The position numbers were made by a program, and so were the translations under genes. A DNA stretch of 23,045 bases, from assembly GCA_013152195.1 (NCBI GenBank), contig JAADGU010000120.1, forward strand, positions 1 to 23,045, written 5' to 3'. This DNA comes from Nitrospirota bacterium (GTDB taxonomy: Bacteria; Nitrospirota; Thermodesulfovibrionia; Thermodesulfovibrionales; JdFR-85). Each line of letters starts with the position of its first letter. Positions within the stretch are counted from its first letter, which is position 1. The notes under the pieces are model-generated. The model worked only from the letters and a program-made list of their open reading frames with translations, did no database searches and was not told where the DNA came from. This document shows, in pieces, positions 7,743 through 16,891 of the stretch.

Positions 7743-8957
7743 ATGGCACTGGTAAATCCACATGGTAAAGAGAAAAAGCTTAAGCCCCTGCTGCTTGAGG
7801 GTGATGAGCTGAAAGAAGAGAAAGAAAGAGCCAAGACCCTTACCGATGTGAGGATGACCTCAAGGGAGACGGGCGATCTTATAATGATGGGAATAGGCGG
7901 ATTCACCCCTATCGAAGGCTTTATGGGGTATGAAGACTGGAAGGGCGTATGTGATGAATACAAGATGGCAGACGGAACCTTCTGGCCGATTCCTATAACG
8001 CTTTCGACCACAAAGGGCAATGCAGACAGTATCAAGATTGGCGAGGATGTTGCCCTGATAGATGAAGAGAGCGGCGAGACAATGGCCACAATGACGGTAA
8101 AAGAGAAATACACCATAGACAAGGTGCATGAGTGTAAAAAGGTCTTTGGAACCGATGATATCGAGCATCCCGGTGTTGCCAAGGTTATGGCCCAGGGAGA
8201 GGTAAACCTTGCCGGACCGGTCAAGGTGTTGAGTGAGGGAAGGTTCCCTGAAGAATACAAGGGTGTTTACATGAGGCCCGAGGAGTCCAGAAAGAATTTT
8301 GAGGACAAGGGCTGGTCGACTGTTGCTGCATTTCAGACCCGTAATCCGATGCACCGCTCCCATGAGTATCTGACAAAGATTGCCATAGAGATATGTGATG
8401 GTGTCTACATCCATATGCTTCTCGGACAGCTCAAGGCCGGAGATATCCCGGCAGATGTCAGGCAGACCGCCATAGATACACTTATTGAAAATTATTACGT
8501 TAAGGATACGATAACAGTTGGCGGTTATCCTCTGGATATGAGATATGCAGGACCGAGAGAAGCCCTTCTGCACGCACTCTTCAGACAGAACTTCGGTTGC
8601 AGCCACCTGATTGTCGGCCGTGACCACGCTGGTGTGGGTGACTACTACGGGCCTTTTGATGCACAGAAGATATTCGATGAGATACCCGAGGACGCCCTTG
8701 AGACAAAGCCCCTCAAGATCGACTGGACATTCTACTGCTACAAGTGTGACGGCATGGCCTCAATGAAGACATGTCCGCACAGCAAGGAAGACAGGCTGAT
8801 ATTGAGCGGTACAAAGCTGAGAAAGATGCTTTCAGAGGGTGAAGAGGTTTCAGACAAGTTTAGCCGTCCGGAGGTCCTGAAGATACTGAGCGAGTATTAT
8901 CAGGGGCTTTCAGAGAAGGTTGAGATAAAGATGCACAAGTACGCAGAAGGATCATAA
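7743..8957 (+). CDS. sat: Sulfate adenylyltransferase (ATP sulfurylase)
   Basis: Catalyses ATP + sulfate to APS + pyrophosphate, the activation step of dissimilatory sulfate reduction. It is 404 residues long, the single-domain form without an APS-kinase domain. Nucleotide-binding and catalytic motifs are present: QTRNPMHRSHEYL (QxRNPxHxxH, about 198-210) and GRDHAGVGDYYG (about 294). A cysteine/histidine cluster (YCYKC, then TCPH) near residue 335-350 matches the zinc site of this branch. AAGGAGG lies 7 bases before ATG 7743. It is flanked by adk upstream and aprBA downstream. The forward reaction is pulled by removal of pyrophosphate, presumably by HppA encoded in the same block. Confidence 0.96.
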   Translation: MALVNPHGKEKKLKPLLLEGDELKEEKERAKTLTDVRMTSRETGDLIMMGIGGFTPIEGFMGYEDWKGVCDEYKMADGTFWPIPITLSTTKGNADSIKIGEDVALIDEESGETMATMTVKEKYTIDKVHECKKVFGTDDIEHPGVAKVMAQGEVNLAGPVKVLSEGRFPEEYKGVYMRPEESRKNFEDKGWSTVAAFQTRNPMHRSHEYLTKIAIEICDGVYIHMLLGQLKAGDIPADVRQTAIDTLIENYYVKDTITVGGYPLDMRYAGPREALLHALFRQNFGCSHLIVGRDHAGVGDYYGPFDAQKIFDEIPEDALETKPLKIDWTFYCYKCDGMASMKTCPHSKEDRLILSGTKLRKMLSEGEEVSDKFSRPEVLKILSEYYQGLSEKVEIKMHKYAEGS

Positions 8958-8967
8958 GGATTGATGA

Positions 8968-9004
8968 TTTTCGATTGACAACAGGAGGCTTATACTCGTC
9001 AATC
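8968..9004 (+). promoter_or_regulatory. Inverted repeat overlapping a promoter-like sequence before aprB
   Basis: GATTGAC at 8973-8979 and its exact reverse complement GTCAATC at 8998-9004 are separated by 18 bases. Between them lies TATACT (8991-8996), a good -10 element; the -35 position would hold the weak TTTTCG (8968-8973). The repeat therefore brackets the putative promoter as an operator might. It could instead form RNA structure in the sat-apr transcript. Confidence 0.4.
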
Positions 9005-9022
9005 ACCAATATTAAGTGAAGG

Positions 9023-9048
9023 GAGGTGTAGAGGACCTCGTTTTTTTT
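9023..9048 (+). terminator. Intrinsic terminator or attenuator between sat and aprB
   Basis: A short stem (GAGGT 9023-9027 with ACCTC 9035-9039, 7-base loop) is followed by G and eight Ts (9041-9048). The stem is only 5 bp, so termination may be partial. It lies downstream of the candidate promoter at 8968-8996 and 47 bases before the aprB start. It would therefore act on both read-through from sat and on that promoter. Confidence 0.5.
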
Positions 9049-9094
9049 CGTTATTTGTTGTAAAACCTAAATCTAATGTGAGGAGGTATTCAGT

Positions 9095-9529
9095 ATGCCA
9101 AGTTATGTGATTACTGAAAAGTGCGACGGCTGCAAAGGGCAGGAAAGGACATGCATGTACATCTGTCCCAATGACCTGATGAAGCTCGATCGTGACAGGA
9201 TGAAGGCATGGAATCAGGAGCCTGATCAGTGCTGGGAGTGTTACAACTGTGTTAAGATCTGCCCTCAGCAGGCCATCGAGATCAGGGGGTATCAGGATTT
9301 CAACCCCCTTGGTGGAAATGTTATTCCCCTCAGGGGCACCGATGCTATCATGTGGACGGTCAAGTTCAGAAACGGGACGCTGAAGAGGTTCAAGTTTCCA
9401 ATCAGAACAACTGCGGAAGGCTCTGTTGATCCTTATGCAGGGAAACCTGAGGCTGATCTTTCAAAAATCAAGGAGCCCGGACATTTTACCCAGCAGGGTG
9501 CGGGCGTAACATTGCCCACAATAAAGTAA
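9095..9529 (+). CDS. aprB: Adenylylsulfate reductase beta subunit
   Basis: Iron-sulfur subunit of APS reductase, carrying electrons to the FAD of AprA. The 144 residues include two [4Fe-4S] cysteine sets near the N terminus: CDGCKGQERTCMYICP (residues about 10-25) and CWECYNCVKICP (about 47-58). The extended spacing in the first set is characteristic of AprB. The C-terminal half forms the beta-sheet and tail that wrap AprA in known structures. GAGGAGG precedes ATG 9095. It lies 17 bases upstream of aprA and is presumably co-translated with it. It is cytoplasmic, and the electron donor is expected to be the membrane Qmo complex encoded downstream. Confidence 0.96.
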   Translation: MPSYVITEKCDGCKGQERTCMYICPNDLMKLDRDRMKAWNQEPDQCWECYNCVKICPQQAIEIRGYQDFNPLGGNVIPLRGTDAIMWTVKFRNGTLKRFKFPIRTTAEGSVDPYAGKPEADLSKIKEPGHFTQQGAGVTLPTIK

Positions 9530-9546
9530 TTTAAGGAGGCTTAAAC

Positions 9547-11550
9547 ATGGAAAAAGAAACATGTACATTTTCATATTGCGAGAAGCCTGAGGTTGTCGAG
9601 GTTGAGACCGATCTCCTCGTTATCGGTGGTGGTATGTCCGCATGTGGTGCTGTTTATGAGGCTGCACGCTGGGCAACTCCTCAGGGGATCAGGATAACCA
9701 TGATTGACAAGGCTGCAACTGACAGAAGCGGCGCTGTTGCCATGGGTCTCTCAGCTATCAACACCTACATGGGCGAGAATGACCCTGCAGACTATGTCAG
9801 ATACGTCAGGGGTGACCTCATGGGCATAATCAGGGAAGACCTGGTTTATGACCTTGGAAGGCATGTTGACGATTCAGTCCACCTTTTTGAGGAGTGGGGA
9901 CTCCCAATCTGGAAGAAAGGTGATGACGGTTTCTCTCTTGACGGTTTCCAGGCAAAGGATGCCGGCAAGGCAATGCTGAAGGACGGTGGAACACCTGTCA
10001 GGTCCGGAAGATGGCAGATCATGATCAACGGTGAGTCCTACAAGGTTATCGTTGCAGAGGCTGCCAAGAAGGCCCTTGAGATTAACAGGCAGGCAACCGG
10101 CATGGAAGAGAATCATTTTGAAAGGGTATTTATAGTCAAGCTCTTTAAGGATGCCAATGTTGAGAACAGGGTTGCAGCAGCAGCCGGTTTCAGCGTGAGA
10201 GAAAACAAGATATATCTCTTTAAGGCAAAGGCAATATGCCTTGGCGCCGGTGGAGCAGTTAACGTCTTCAAGCCAAGGTCATCTGAAGAAGGTAAGGGCA
10301 GGGCATGGTATCCAGTATGGAATGCCGGTTCAGGTTATGCCCTTGGTATGCAGGTTGGCGCTGAGCTGACAATGATGGAGAACAGGTTTGTTCCTGCAAG
10401 GTTCAAGGACGGATATGGTCCTGTCGGTGCATGGTTCCTCTTCTTCAAGGCAAAGGCAACCAACAGCCTTGGTGAAGACTATTGTGCAAATGAAGAGGCC
10501 CTTGCAGAGGCAAAAGCCAAGTACGGCACATATGTAGACAAGATGGGTACTGCCATCAGGAACCATCTGATGATGAGAGACATGAAGCTGGGTAAAGGTC
10601 CGATCATCATGAGGACCCATGAAGCAATGCAGGCAATCAACAAGGAGTTTGTTGAGAAACTTGGTGAGAAAGAGGCCAAGAAGAAGATCAAGCACCTTGA
10701 GGCTGAGGCATGGGAAGACTTTCTTGACATGTGTATTGGTCAGGCCGGACTCTGGGCTTGTGAGAATGTCGAGCCGGACAAGACTCCTTCCGAGATTATG
10801 CCTACAGAGCCATATCTCCTCGGCTCACATGCCGGTTGTGCAGGCTTCTGGGTAAGTGGCCCTGATGATCTGGGTGCACCTGCCGAGTGGAACTGGGGAT
10901 ACAACAGGATGTCAACCGTTAACGGACTCTTCATGATGGGTGACATCTGTGGCGCATCAGGCCACAAGTTCTCCTCAGGTTCACATGCAGAGGGAAGAAT
11001 TGCAGCAAAGAATGCCACAGCATTCATCCTTGACAACAAGGATTTTGTTCCAACCCTGAAACAGAATGTTGACGAGATTGCTTCAGATCTCTATCTCCCA
11101 TACGAGGTATTCGAGAAGTACAAGAATGCAACAACCGATCCTGCAATGAACCCCAATTACATCAAACCAAAGATGCTCCAGGCAAGGCTCCAGAAGATTG
11201 CTGATGAGTACTTTGGTGGTTGCTCAACCTGGTACATGACTTCCAAGGCCATGCTTGAAGAAGGTCTCAGGAAGCTCCAGGTGCTTAAAGAGGATGCTGC
11301 CAAGATGGCTGCTGCTGACCTCCATGAGCTGATGAGATGCTGGGAGAATTACCACAGGATACTTTCCGTTGAGGCGCATGCACGTCATATTCTCTTCAGA
11401 GAAGAGTCCAGATACCCCGGCTACTATTACAGGGGTGATCACGACCTTATTGATGATGAGAACTGGAAGTGTTTTGTGAATTCCAGGTACGATGTTGATA
11501 CAGGCGAGTGGGAAGTCAAGAAGGTCCCATACGTTCAGCTGGTAGACTAA
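9547..11550 (+). CDS. aprA: Adenylylsulfate reductase alpha subunit
   Basis: Catalytic FAD subunit of APS reductase, reducing APS to sulfite and AMP. At 667 residues it has the expected length. It shows an FAD-binding Rossmann start (LVIGGGMSACGAVYEAA, about residues 21-37), the region DKAATDRSGAVAMGL, the substrate-side motif YLLGSHAGCAGFWVSG (about 420-435) and GDICGASGHKFSSGSHAEGR (about 461-480). TAAGGAGG precedes ATG 9547. No truncation or frameshift is seen. Linkage with sat, adk and hppA, and the absence of sulfur-oxidation genes here, favour the reductive rather than oxidative direction, although AprBA is used in both. Confidence 0.97.
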   Translation: MEKETCTFSYCEKPEVVEVETDLLVIGGGMSACGAVYEAARWATPQGIRITMIDKAATDRSGAVAMGLSAINTYMGENDPADYVRYVRGDLMGIIREDLVYDLGRHVDDSVHLFEEWGLPIWKKGDDGFSLDGFQAKDAGKAMLKDGGTPVRSGRWQIMINGESYKVIVAEAAKKALEINRQATGMEENHFERVFIVKLFKDANVENRVAAAAGFSVRENKIYLFKAKAICLGAGGAVNVFKPRSSEEGKGRAWYPVWNAGSGYALGMQVGAELTMMENRFVPARFKDGYGPVGAWFLFFKAKATNSLGEDYCANEEALAEAKAKYGTYVDKMGTAIRNHLMMRDMKLGKGPIIMRTHEAMQAINKEFVEKLGEKEAKKKIKHLEAEAWEDFLDMCIGQAGLWACENVEPDKTPSEIMPTEPYLLGSHAGCAGFWVSGPDDLGAPAEWNWGYNRMSTVNGLFMMGDICGASGHKFSSGSHAEGRIAAKNATAFILDNKDFVPTLKQNVDEIASDLYLPYEVFEKYKNATTDPAMNPNYIKPKMLQARLQKIADEYFGGCSTWYMTSKAMLEEGLRKLQVLKEDAAKMAAADLHELMRCWENYHRILSVEAHARHILFREESRYPGYYYRGDHDLIDDENWKCFVNSRYDVDTGEWEVKKVPYVQLVD

Positions 11551-11555
11551 TTCAT

Positions 11556-11593
11556 ATTTGAACAGGCAGGGGATTTCCCCTGCCTGTTCAAAT
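11556..11593. other. Perfect 17-bp hairpin after aprA
   Basis: Arms 11556-11572 and 11577-11593 are exact reverse complements with a 4-base loop. The stem is GC-rich at the loop end (CAGGGG against CCCCTG). No T-tract follows on either strand. It is more likely an mRNA-stabilising or processing hairpin protecting the sat-aprBA message than a simple terminator. Confidence 0.6.
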
Positions 11594-11610
11594 AATTCCT
11601 GCTTTGAGAG

Positions 11611-11656
11611 TTCAAGGTTTTAGATTGTTTTTTGACAGTCTAAAGCCTTGAATTTT
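11611..11656 (+). terminator. Second long hairpin between aprA and qmoA, possible terminator
   Basis: Arms 11611-11627 and 11636-11652 form a 17-bp stem containing two G-T pairs, with an 8-base loop that includes five or six Ts. It is followed by TTTT (11653-11656). It ends only about 10 bases before the qmoA ribosome-binding site. It may cause partial termination and set the AprBA to Qmo ratio. Confidence 0.5.
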
Positions 11657-11677
11657 CAAAGTAAACGGAGGATAAAT

Positions 11678-12931
11678 ATGGGAGAACAGAAGAGTATTCT
11701 TATAATCGGTGGTGGGATAAGCGGTATAACTACTGCTATTGAAGCTGCTGAGGCCGGATATGACACAACTATTGTTGAAAGAAATCCTTACCTTGGCGGA
11801 AGGGTTGCCCAGATGTTTAAATATTTTCCAAAGCTGTGTCCGCCCTATTGCGGTCTGGAGATAAACTTCAGACGTATCAAGCAGAATCCGAAAGTAAAGT
11901 TTTATACCATCTCCGAGGTTGAGAGTATAAGTGGGAGTGAAGGAGACTTTACGGTCAATATCAAGGTCAATGCAAGGTATGTCAACGAGAAATGCACTGC
12001 ATGTGACAAGTGTGTTGAGGCCTGCCCTGCGGAGAGGCCAAATGACTATAACTTCGGTATGGATAATACAAAGGCTATATACCGTCCGCATGACATGGCA
12101 TTCCCGATGAGATATGTGATTGATGAGCAGGCCTGCAAGGGGTCGGCATGTTCGGAGTGTGTTAAGGTCTGCAAGTACGGCGCCATAGACCTTGACATGA
12201 AACCATCGACAGTTGAGCTCAATGTAGGCAGCATAGTCACGGCCACAGGCTGGAACCCCTATGATGCAACAAAGATGGAGAACCTTGGCTTTGGCAAGAT
12301 AAAGAACGTTATTACAAACATGATGATGGAGAGGCTTTCTGCACCGAACGGGCCGACAAAGGGCAAGATAAAGAGGCCTTCTGATGGAAAGGATGTGCAG
12401 AGTATTGCCTTTGTACAGTGTGCCGGGTCAAGGGATGAAAATCACCTCCCCTACTGTTCTGCAGTATGTTGTATGGCATCCATGAAACAGGCTACATATA
12501 TAAGGGATAAGAATCCTGAATCAAAAGTATACATCTTTTATATAGATCTCAGGACTCCCGGCAAATATGAGGATTTTCTGAGAAAGGTGCAGTCGGATGA
12601 GAATATAGAGATGATAAAGGGCAAGGTTGCCAAGATTGAAGAGGATAGTGACGGAGGGGCGATCGTTACTGCAGAGGATATAGTTGGTGGTGGCAAGGTA
12701 CACCAGAAGGTGGATATGGTGGTTCTGGCTGCCGGGATGGAATCAGCTCTGAAAAACAATGGCCTTGTATCAACGATAAAGACGGAAGAGAGCAGTTTTG
12801 CAATATCGGAAGGCCAGGCAGCAGGTATTTATGTTGCTGGAGTTGCCGGTAGGCCTAATGATGTCACTACCTCGGTGCAGGGTGCCACCGGGGCTGCTTT
12901 AAAGAGTATACAAAGTCTGGTGAGGAGGTAG
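11678..12931 (+). CDS. qmoA: Quinone-interacting membrane-bound oxidoreductase subunit A
   Basis: HdrA-like flavoprotein subunit of the Qmo complex, which passes electrons from menaquinol towards AprBA. I chose ATG 11678 because ACGGAGGA lies just before it; an in-frame TTG at 11648 would add 10 residues inside the hairpin. The product has 417 residues. The FAD site IIGGGISG is at about 9-16, and the HdrA-type block CPPYCGLE follows. One ferredoxin-like cysteine set is near 106-116 (CTACDKCVEACP) and a second, irregular one is near 152-164 (CKGSACSECVKVCK). A CAGSRDENHLPYCSAVCC motif is at about 246-263. Six bases separate it from qmoB. Confidence 0.94.
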   Translation: MGEQKSILIIGGGISGITTAIEAAEAGYDTTIVERNPYLGGRVAQMFKYFPKLCPPYCGLEINFRRIKQNPKVKFYTISEVESISGSEGDFTVNIKVNARYVNEKCTACDKCVEACPAERPNDYNFGMDNTKAIYRPHDMAFPMRYVIDEQACKGSACSECVKVCKYGAIDLDMKPSTVELNVGSIVTATGWNPYDATKMENLGFGKIKNVITNMMMERLSAPNGPTKGKIKRPSDGKDVQSIAFVQCAGSRDENHLPYCSAVCCMASMKQATYIRDKNPESKVYIFYIDLRTPGKYEDFLRKVQSDENIEMIKGKVAKIEEDSDGGAIVTAEDIVGGGKVHQKVDMVVLAAGMESALKNNGLVSTIKTEESSFAISEGQAAGIYVAGVAGRPNDVTTSVQGATGAALKSIQSLVRR

Positions 12932-12937
12932 ATATTT

Positions 12938-15159
12938 ATGAGTGAAAGCAAGCTGGGAGTATATATCTGTACAGATTGTGGTATTGGTGAATCGCTGAAT
13001 ATAGAGGATCTTCAGAAGATTGCAAAGGCCCAGATATGCAGGACACATTCATTTCTCTGCAGTCAGGAAGGTGCCCAGATAATCAGGGATGACATTAACA
13101 ATGAAGGGGTTAACAAGATTGTTGTTGCGGCCTGCTCTCAGAGGGTCAATTATGATGTGTTTGACTATGATCCCTTAAAGTATGTAACGGAGAGGGTCAA
13201 CCTTAGAGAACACGTTGTATGGTCTCATCCGCCGAATACGGAGGAGACCCAGGCAATGGCAGAGGATTATCTCAGCCTCGGGATAACCAGGGCCAGTAAG
13301 TCCGAGACGCCTGAGCCGAAGATAACAGACCTTAACAAGACCATACTCGTTGTGGGTGGAGGTGTGACGGGTTTGACAGCAGCCATTGAGGCTGCAAAGG
13401 CAGGCAGTCAGGTAGTGCTTGTTGAAAAAGAGGCTGAACTCGGTGGCTGGTCGAAGAAAATGTACAAGATTCTTCCAACTAAAGCACCTTTTGCAGAGCT
13501 TGAGAAACCTGCTATTGATTCAAAGATAGCGGAAGCTGAAGGCAACGAAAATATAAAGATATATACAGCTACAACTATCAGGAAGATATCCGGAGAGCCG
13601 GGCATGTACGATGTTACTGTTGAGAAGGGCGGCTCTGAAGAGACTTTCACCATAGGTGCAATTATATATGCAATAGGCTGGAAGCCTTATGATGCATCAA
13701 AGCTTGACAATCTTGGTTATGGAAAATTCAAAAATGTGGTTACCAATGTTGAGATGGAAGAGATAGCCCTGAATGGCAAGATAGCAAGGCCGTCAGACGG
13801 CAAGCCGGCTCAGAGTGTTGTCTTTGTACAGTGTGCCGGGCAGAGGGATGAGGCACATGTGCCTTATTGTTCAAGCGTCTGCTGTAACGTCTCTCTAAAA
13901 CAGGCCATGTATGTTCGGGAGTCTAATCCTGATGCCGGTGCCTACATTATCTACAAGGATATGCGGACCCCCGGATTATATGAAAACTTCTACAAGGCAG
14001 CCCAGGATGATGAAGGGATATTCCTTGCAAAGGGAGAGATCCTTGGTATCGAAGAGGAAGCGGATGGCAGTCTGCTTGTTGAGGTAAATAATCTGCTGCT
14101 TGGCAAGACTGTCAGGATAAAGGCTGACATAGTTGTTCTTGCCACAGGCATGCTGACAAACATGATCCCCGAGGATTATGAAGTCAACAACCTGACCCCT
14201 GAATACATAGGAACCATCACGAAAAAGGAGACAACAGACGGTGTGACTGAAGAGCTTGAGCCTGTTCCTATTTCGCTGAATCTTTCCTACAGGCAGGGAC
14301 CCGAGATGCCGCATCTCAAGTATGGCTTTCCGGATTCCCACTTTATCTGTTTTCCTTATGAGACAAGGAGGACAGGCATTTACGCTGCCGGGGCTGTAAG
14401 GCATCCCATGGATGCACTCCAGGCATCGGCTGATGCAGCCGGGGCTGCTCTTAAGGCGATACAGTGCCTCGAACTTACCTCTCAGGGTAAGGCCGTTCAT
14501 CCGAGGTCCGGGGATCAGACATTTCCTGAATTCAGGCTTGAGTCGTGTACGCAGTGCCGCAGATGTACTGTTGAGTGTCCTTTCGGTGTCCTTGACGAGG
14601 ATGAAAAGGGTAGGAGCATCCATACCGTTGCCGCCGCTGTGGTACCTGTATGGGCGCCTGTCCTCAGAGGATCATTAATTTCAAGAATTACAGTATTGAT
14701 ATGATATCTTCAATGATAAGATCGGTTGATGTGCCTGATGAGAGTGATGAGCCGTTCATTTTAGGGCTTATCTGTGAGAATGACGCCTATCCCGCACTCG
14801 ACCTTGCCGGTCAGAACAGGGTGCAGTACAATCCTAATTTCAGGTTTATTTCTCTGAGGTGTCTTGGTGGTACAAACCTTGTCTGGATTGCAGATGCCCT
14901 CTCAAAAGGTATTGACGGCATTATGCTGATTGGATGCAAGTTCGGTGATGATTACCAGTGCCACTTTATCAAGGGAAGTCAGGTGGCTAATGAGAGGTTA
15001 GGGAAGGTTCAGGAGACACTTGACAGGCTGATGCTTGAGGCAGAGCGGGTTCAGCAGGTGCAGCTTGCCATCAATGAATGGGATAATCTTCCGCAGATAC
15101 TTGATGACTTTTCAGAGAGACTGAAGGAGCTCGGACCAAATCCATATAAGGGATTCTAA
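12938..15159 (+). CDS. qmoB: Qmo complex subunit B, interrupted by one frameshift
   Basis: HdrA/MvhD-fusion subunit of Qmo. The first frame (12938-14704) carries the N-terminal QmoB region, an FAD site VVGGGVTGL (about residue 138), CAGQRDEAHVPYCSSVCC and the first [4Fe-4S] set CTQCRRCTVECP (about 537). The reading frame then slips. The second frame, open from 14614 to 15159, supplies the other cluster (CRRCGTCMGACP, about 14629-14664) and the MvhD-like domain ending NPYKGF. One missing base near 14611-14616, most simply a G in the run AGG-GAG, restores a 740-residue protein with no other change. AGGAGG overlaps the qmoA stop. If the lesion were real, the protein would lose its second cluster and the MvhD domain. 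Confidence 0.92.
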
Positions 15160-15206
15160 ATAAAGGTTATATGTCAATGACCATGACTAAATAAGGGAGG
15201 TTGTAT

Positions 15207-16327
15207 ATGCCGGACAATATAATAACACCGGATATTCAGTTTGTAAGGGAGCTGAAGGAAGCCGGTGGTGATACATTAAAAAAGTGTTATCAGTGTGCAA
15301 CATGTTCTGTTGTGTGCCCCATGTCTCCTGATAATAAACCATTTCCCAGAAAGGAGATGGTTATGGCCCAGTGGGGAATGAAAGATGAACTTGCAGCTGA
15401 CCCGGATATCTGGCTTTGCCATAACTGTAACGACTGTACAAAATACTGTCCGAGGGGTGCAAGGGCCCGGGGATGTACTCGGTGTAATGAGACAGAAGGT
15501 TATAAAGGAAAACGCCGTTCCGGCTTTCATGGGAAATGTCGTGACCGATCCCAAAAAGACCCTTGTGGCACTTGCGATTCCTTTTGTTCTCTTTTTAGCC
15601 GTGCTTGGATTAACAGGCCATCTCGGGATTCCGGAAGGTGACAAGATAGTCTATTCCAAATTCTTTCCAATCAGCTTTATCGAGATTATCTTTATCTCGG
15701 CAGTTGCCCTGACCGGTATCAGCTACCTTATAAGTCTGAACGGTTTCTGGACAAAAATGAGCAAACAGAACGGCCTGTCATATTCAAAGGGGATTTGTTC
15801 CGGCCCTCGTGGAGACAGTAGTAGAGATTTTTACCCACAAGAGATTTGAGAAGTGCGAGGTCAATGCAGACCGCAAAAACGGCCATATGCTTGTCTTCTA
15901 TGCATTCCTGGGCCTTCTGATAACCACAATATGGATAACCTATTACTATTATGTGCCAAAGATACATTCTCCCATTCCGCTGACGGATCCAATGAAATGG
16001 CTTGCCAATCTGAGTGCGCTTGCATTGATTGGAGGCATCCTGATTCTGATATTCAACAGGACAAAGGATAAGGGCTTTGATACAAGGAGTTCGTCCTTTG
16101 ACTGGACCTTTGTTGTCATGATACTGCTTCTTGCCATCACCGGTATCCTGACAGAGCTCATAAGGCTTGCCGGGATTGCTTCACTTGCATATCCCATGTA
16201 CTTCATTCACCTTTTGTTTGTCTTTTATACGATTGTCTATTTCCCTTACTCAAAACTCGCTCATATGGGATATAGAACCCTGGCAATAACTTATTCCAAG
16301 ATGACGGGAAGGGATATAACATTATGA
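15207..16327 (+). CDS. qmoC: Qmo complex subunit C, interrupted by two frameshifts
   Basis: HdrC/HdrE-fusion, the membrane anchor and quinone-reactive subunit. ATG 15207 follows GGGAGG; an upstream TTG at 15201 is less likely. The HdrC part has CYQCATCSVVCP and CHNCNDCTKYCP cysteine sets. The HdrE/NarI-like part has about six membrane segments, from VALAIPFVLFLAVLGL to HLLFVFYTIVYFPY. The frame changes twice. One extra base lies in AGGGCCCGGGG (about 15455-15466), between CPRGAR and PGDVLG. Another lies in the GGGG run near 15789-15792, before FVPALVETVVEIFTH. Removing both gives a 372-residue protein of normal length. It overlaps the CBS gene by 4 bases. Confidence 0.92.
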
Positions 16328-16764
16328 AAGTCAAGGATATCTTAAATGACAAGGGCAGGGAATTAATTACAGTAGGTGCCGAGTCATCAATAACTGACGC
16401 TGCCTCGAAGATGATGCAGAGAAATATCGGGGCCCTCATTGTTGAGCATGATACAAAACTTGTTGGTCTGATTACTGAAAGGGATGTGCTGAAGATAGTT
16501 GCCAGTACCGAGTGCCAGATGAAGGACCTGAAAGTCAGGGATATAATGGTGCACAGTGAGAACCTTCTGGTTGCAGAGCCCGAGGATGAAGTGGAGTATG
16601 TGATGGTTGTAATGATACAGAAGGGCATACGCCATATGCCGATCGTGGAAAGGGGAGAGCTTTCCGGAATCATCTCTATCAGGGACGTGGTGAAGACCCA
16701 TGTCAAGAAACTCAATGCCGAGATACATTTCCTCAAGGAATATATTTCAGACAAGTACGTTTAG
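16324..16764 (+). CDS. Two-CBS-domain protein coupled to qmoC
   Basis: This is a soluble protein of 146 residues made of a tandem CBS pair (Bateman module). The repeats run about 1-60 and 72-135, with typical ends GLITERDVLK and GIISIRDVVK. The ATG overlaps the qmoC stop (ATGA), implying translational coupling, and the gap to hppA contains a separate promoter. CBS pairs commonly bind AMP, ATP or related adenylates. AMP is a direct product of APS reductase and ATP the substrate of Sat. The inferred role is an adenylate-responsive regulator of Qmo, APS reduction or the pyrophosphatase. No effector domain is fused. A function unrelated to sulfate reduction remains possible. Confidence 0.85.
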   Translation: MKVKDILNDKGRELITVGAESSITDAASKMMQRNIGALIVEHDTKLVGLITERDVLKIVASTECQMKDLKVRDIMVHSENLLVAEPEDEVEYVMVVMIQKGIRHMPIVERGELSGIISIRDVVKTHVKKLNAEIHFLKEYISDKYV

Positions 16765-16814
16765 TGATTACCGGAGTTCAAAATCCGATTGTTGTCATGA
16801 ATAACTTCATAAAC

Positions 16815-16881
16815 TGTCGTTCCTGCGGATGCGGATATTAAAATTGCAAGATTCCGAAGCCCTGCCTTTGCAGGAGTGACA
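16815..16881. repeat. Imperfect inverted repeat between the CBS gene and hppA
   Basis: TGTCGTTCCTGC at 16815-16826 pairs with GCAGGAGTGACA at 16870-16881 with two mismatches. Inside, CCTGC and GCAGG (16861-16874) form a tighter hairpin. The TGTC-TTCC and GGA-TGAC ends match the REP-like palindromes found elsewhere in this window. Confidence 0.5.
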
Positions 16882-16891
16882 TATTTAATTA

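Noticed and set aside
8973..8996. TTGACA at 8975-8980 with TATACT as a promoter pair
   Set aside because: The spacer is only 10 bases, too short for sigma-70. TATACT was instead considered with the weak -35 at 8968.
11632..11660. TTGACA with downstream TTCAAA as a qmoA promoter
   Set aside because: The -35 is perfect but lies in a hairpin loop, the -10 is poor, and transcription would begin almost at the ribosome-binding site.
14548..15812. Programmed ribosomal frameshifting in qmoB/qmoC
   Set aside because: No classic slippery heptamer with downstream structure was seen, the shifts have different directions, and qmo genes are not known to use recoding. Homopolymer error is simpler.
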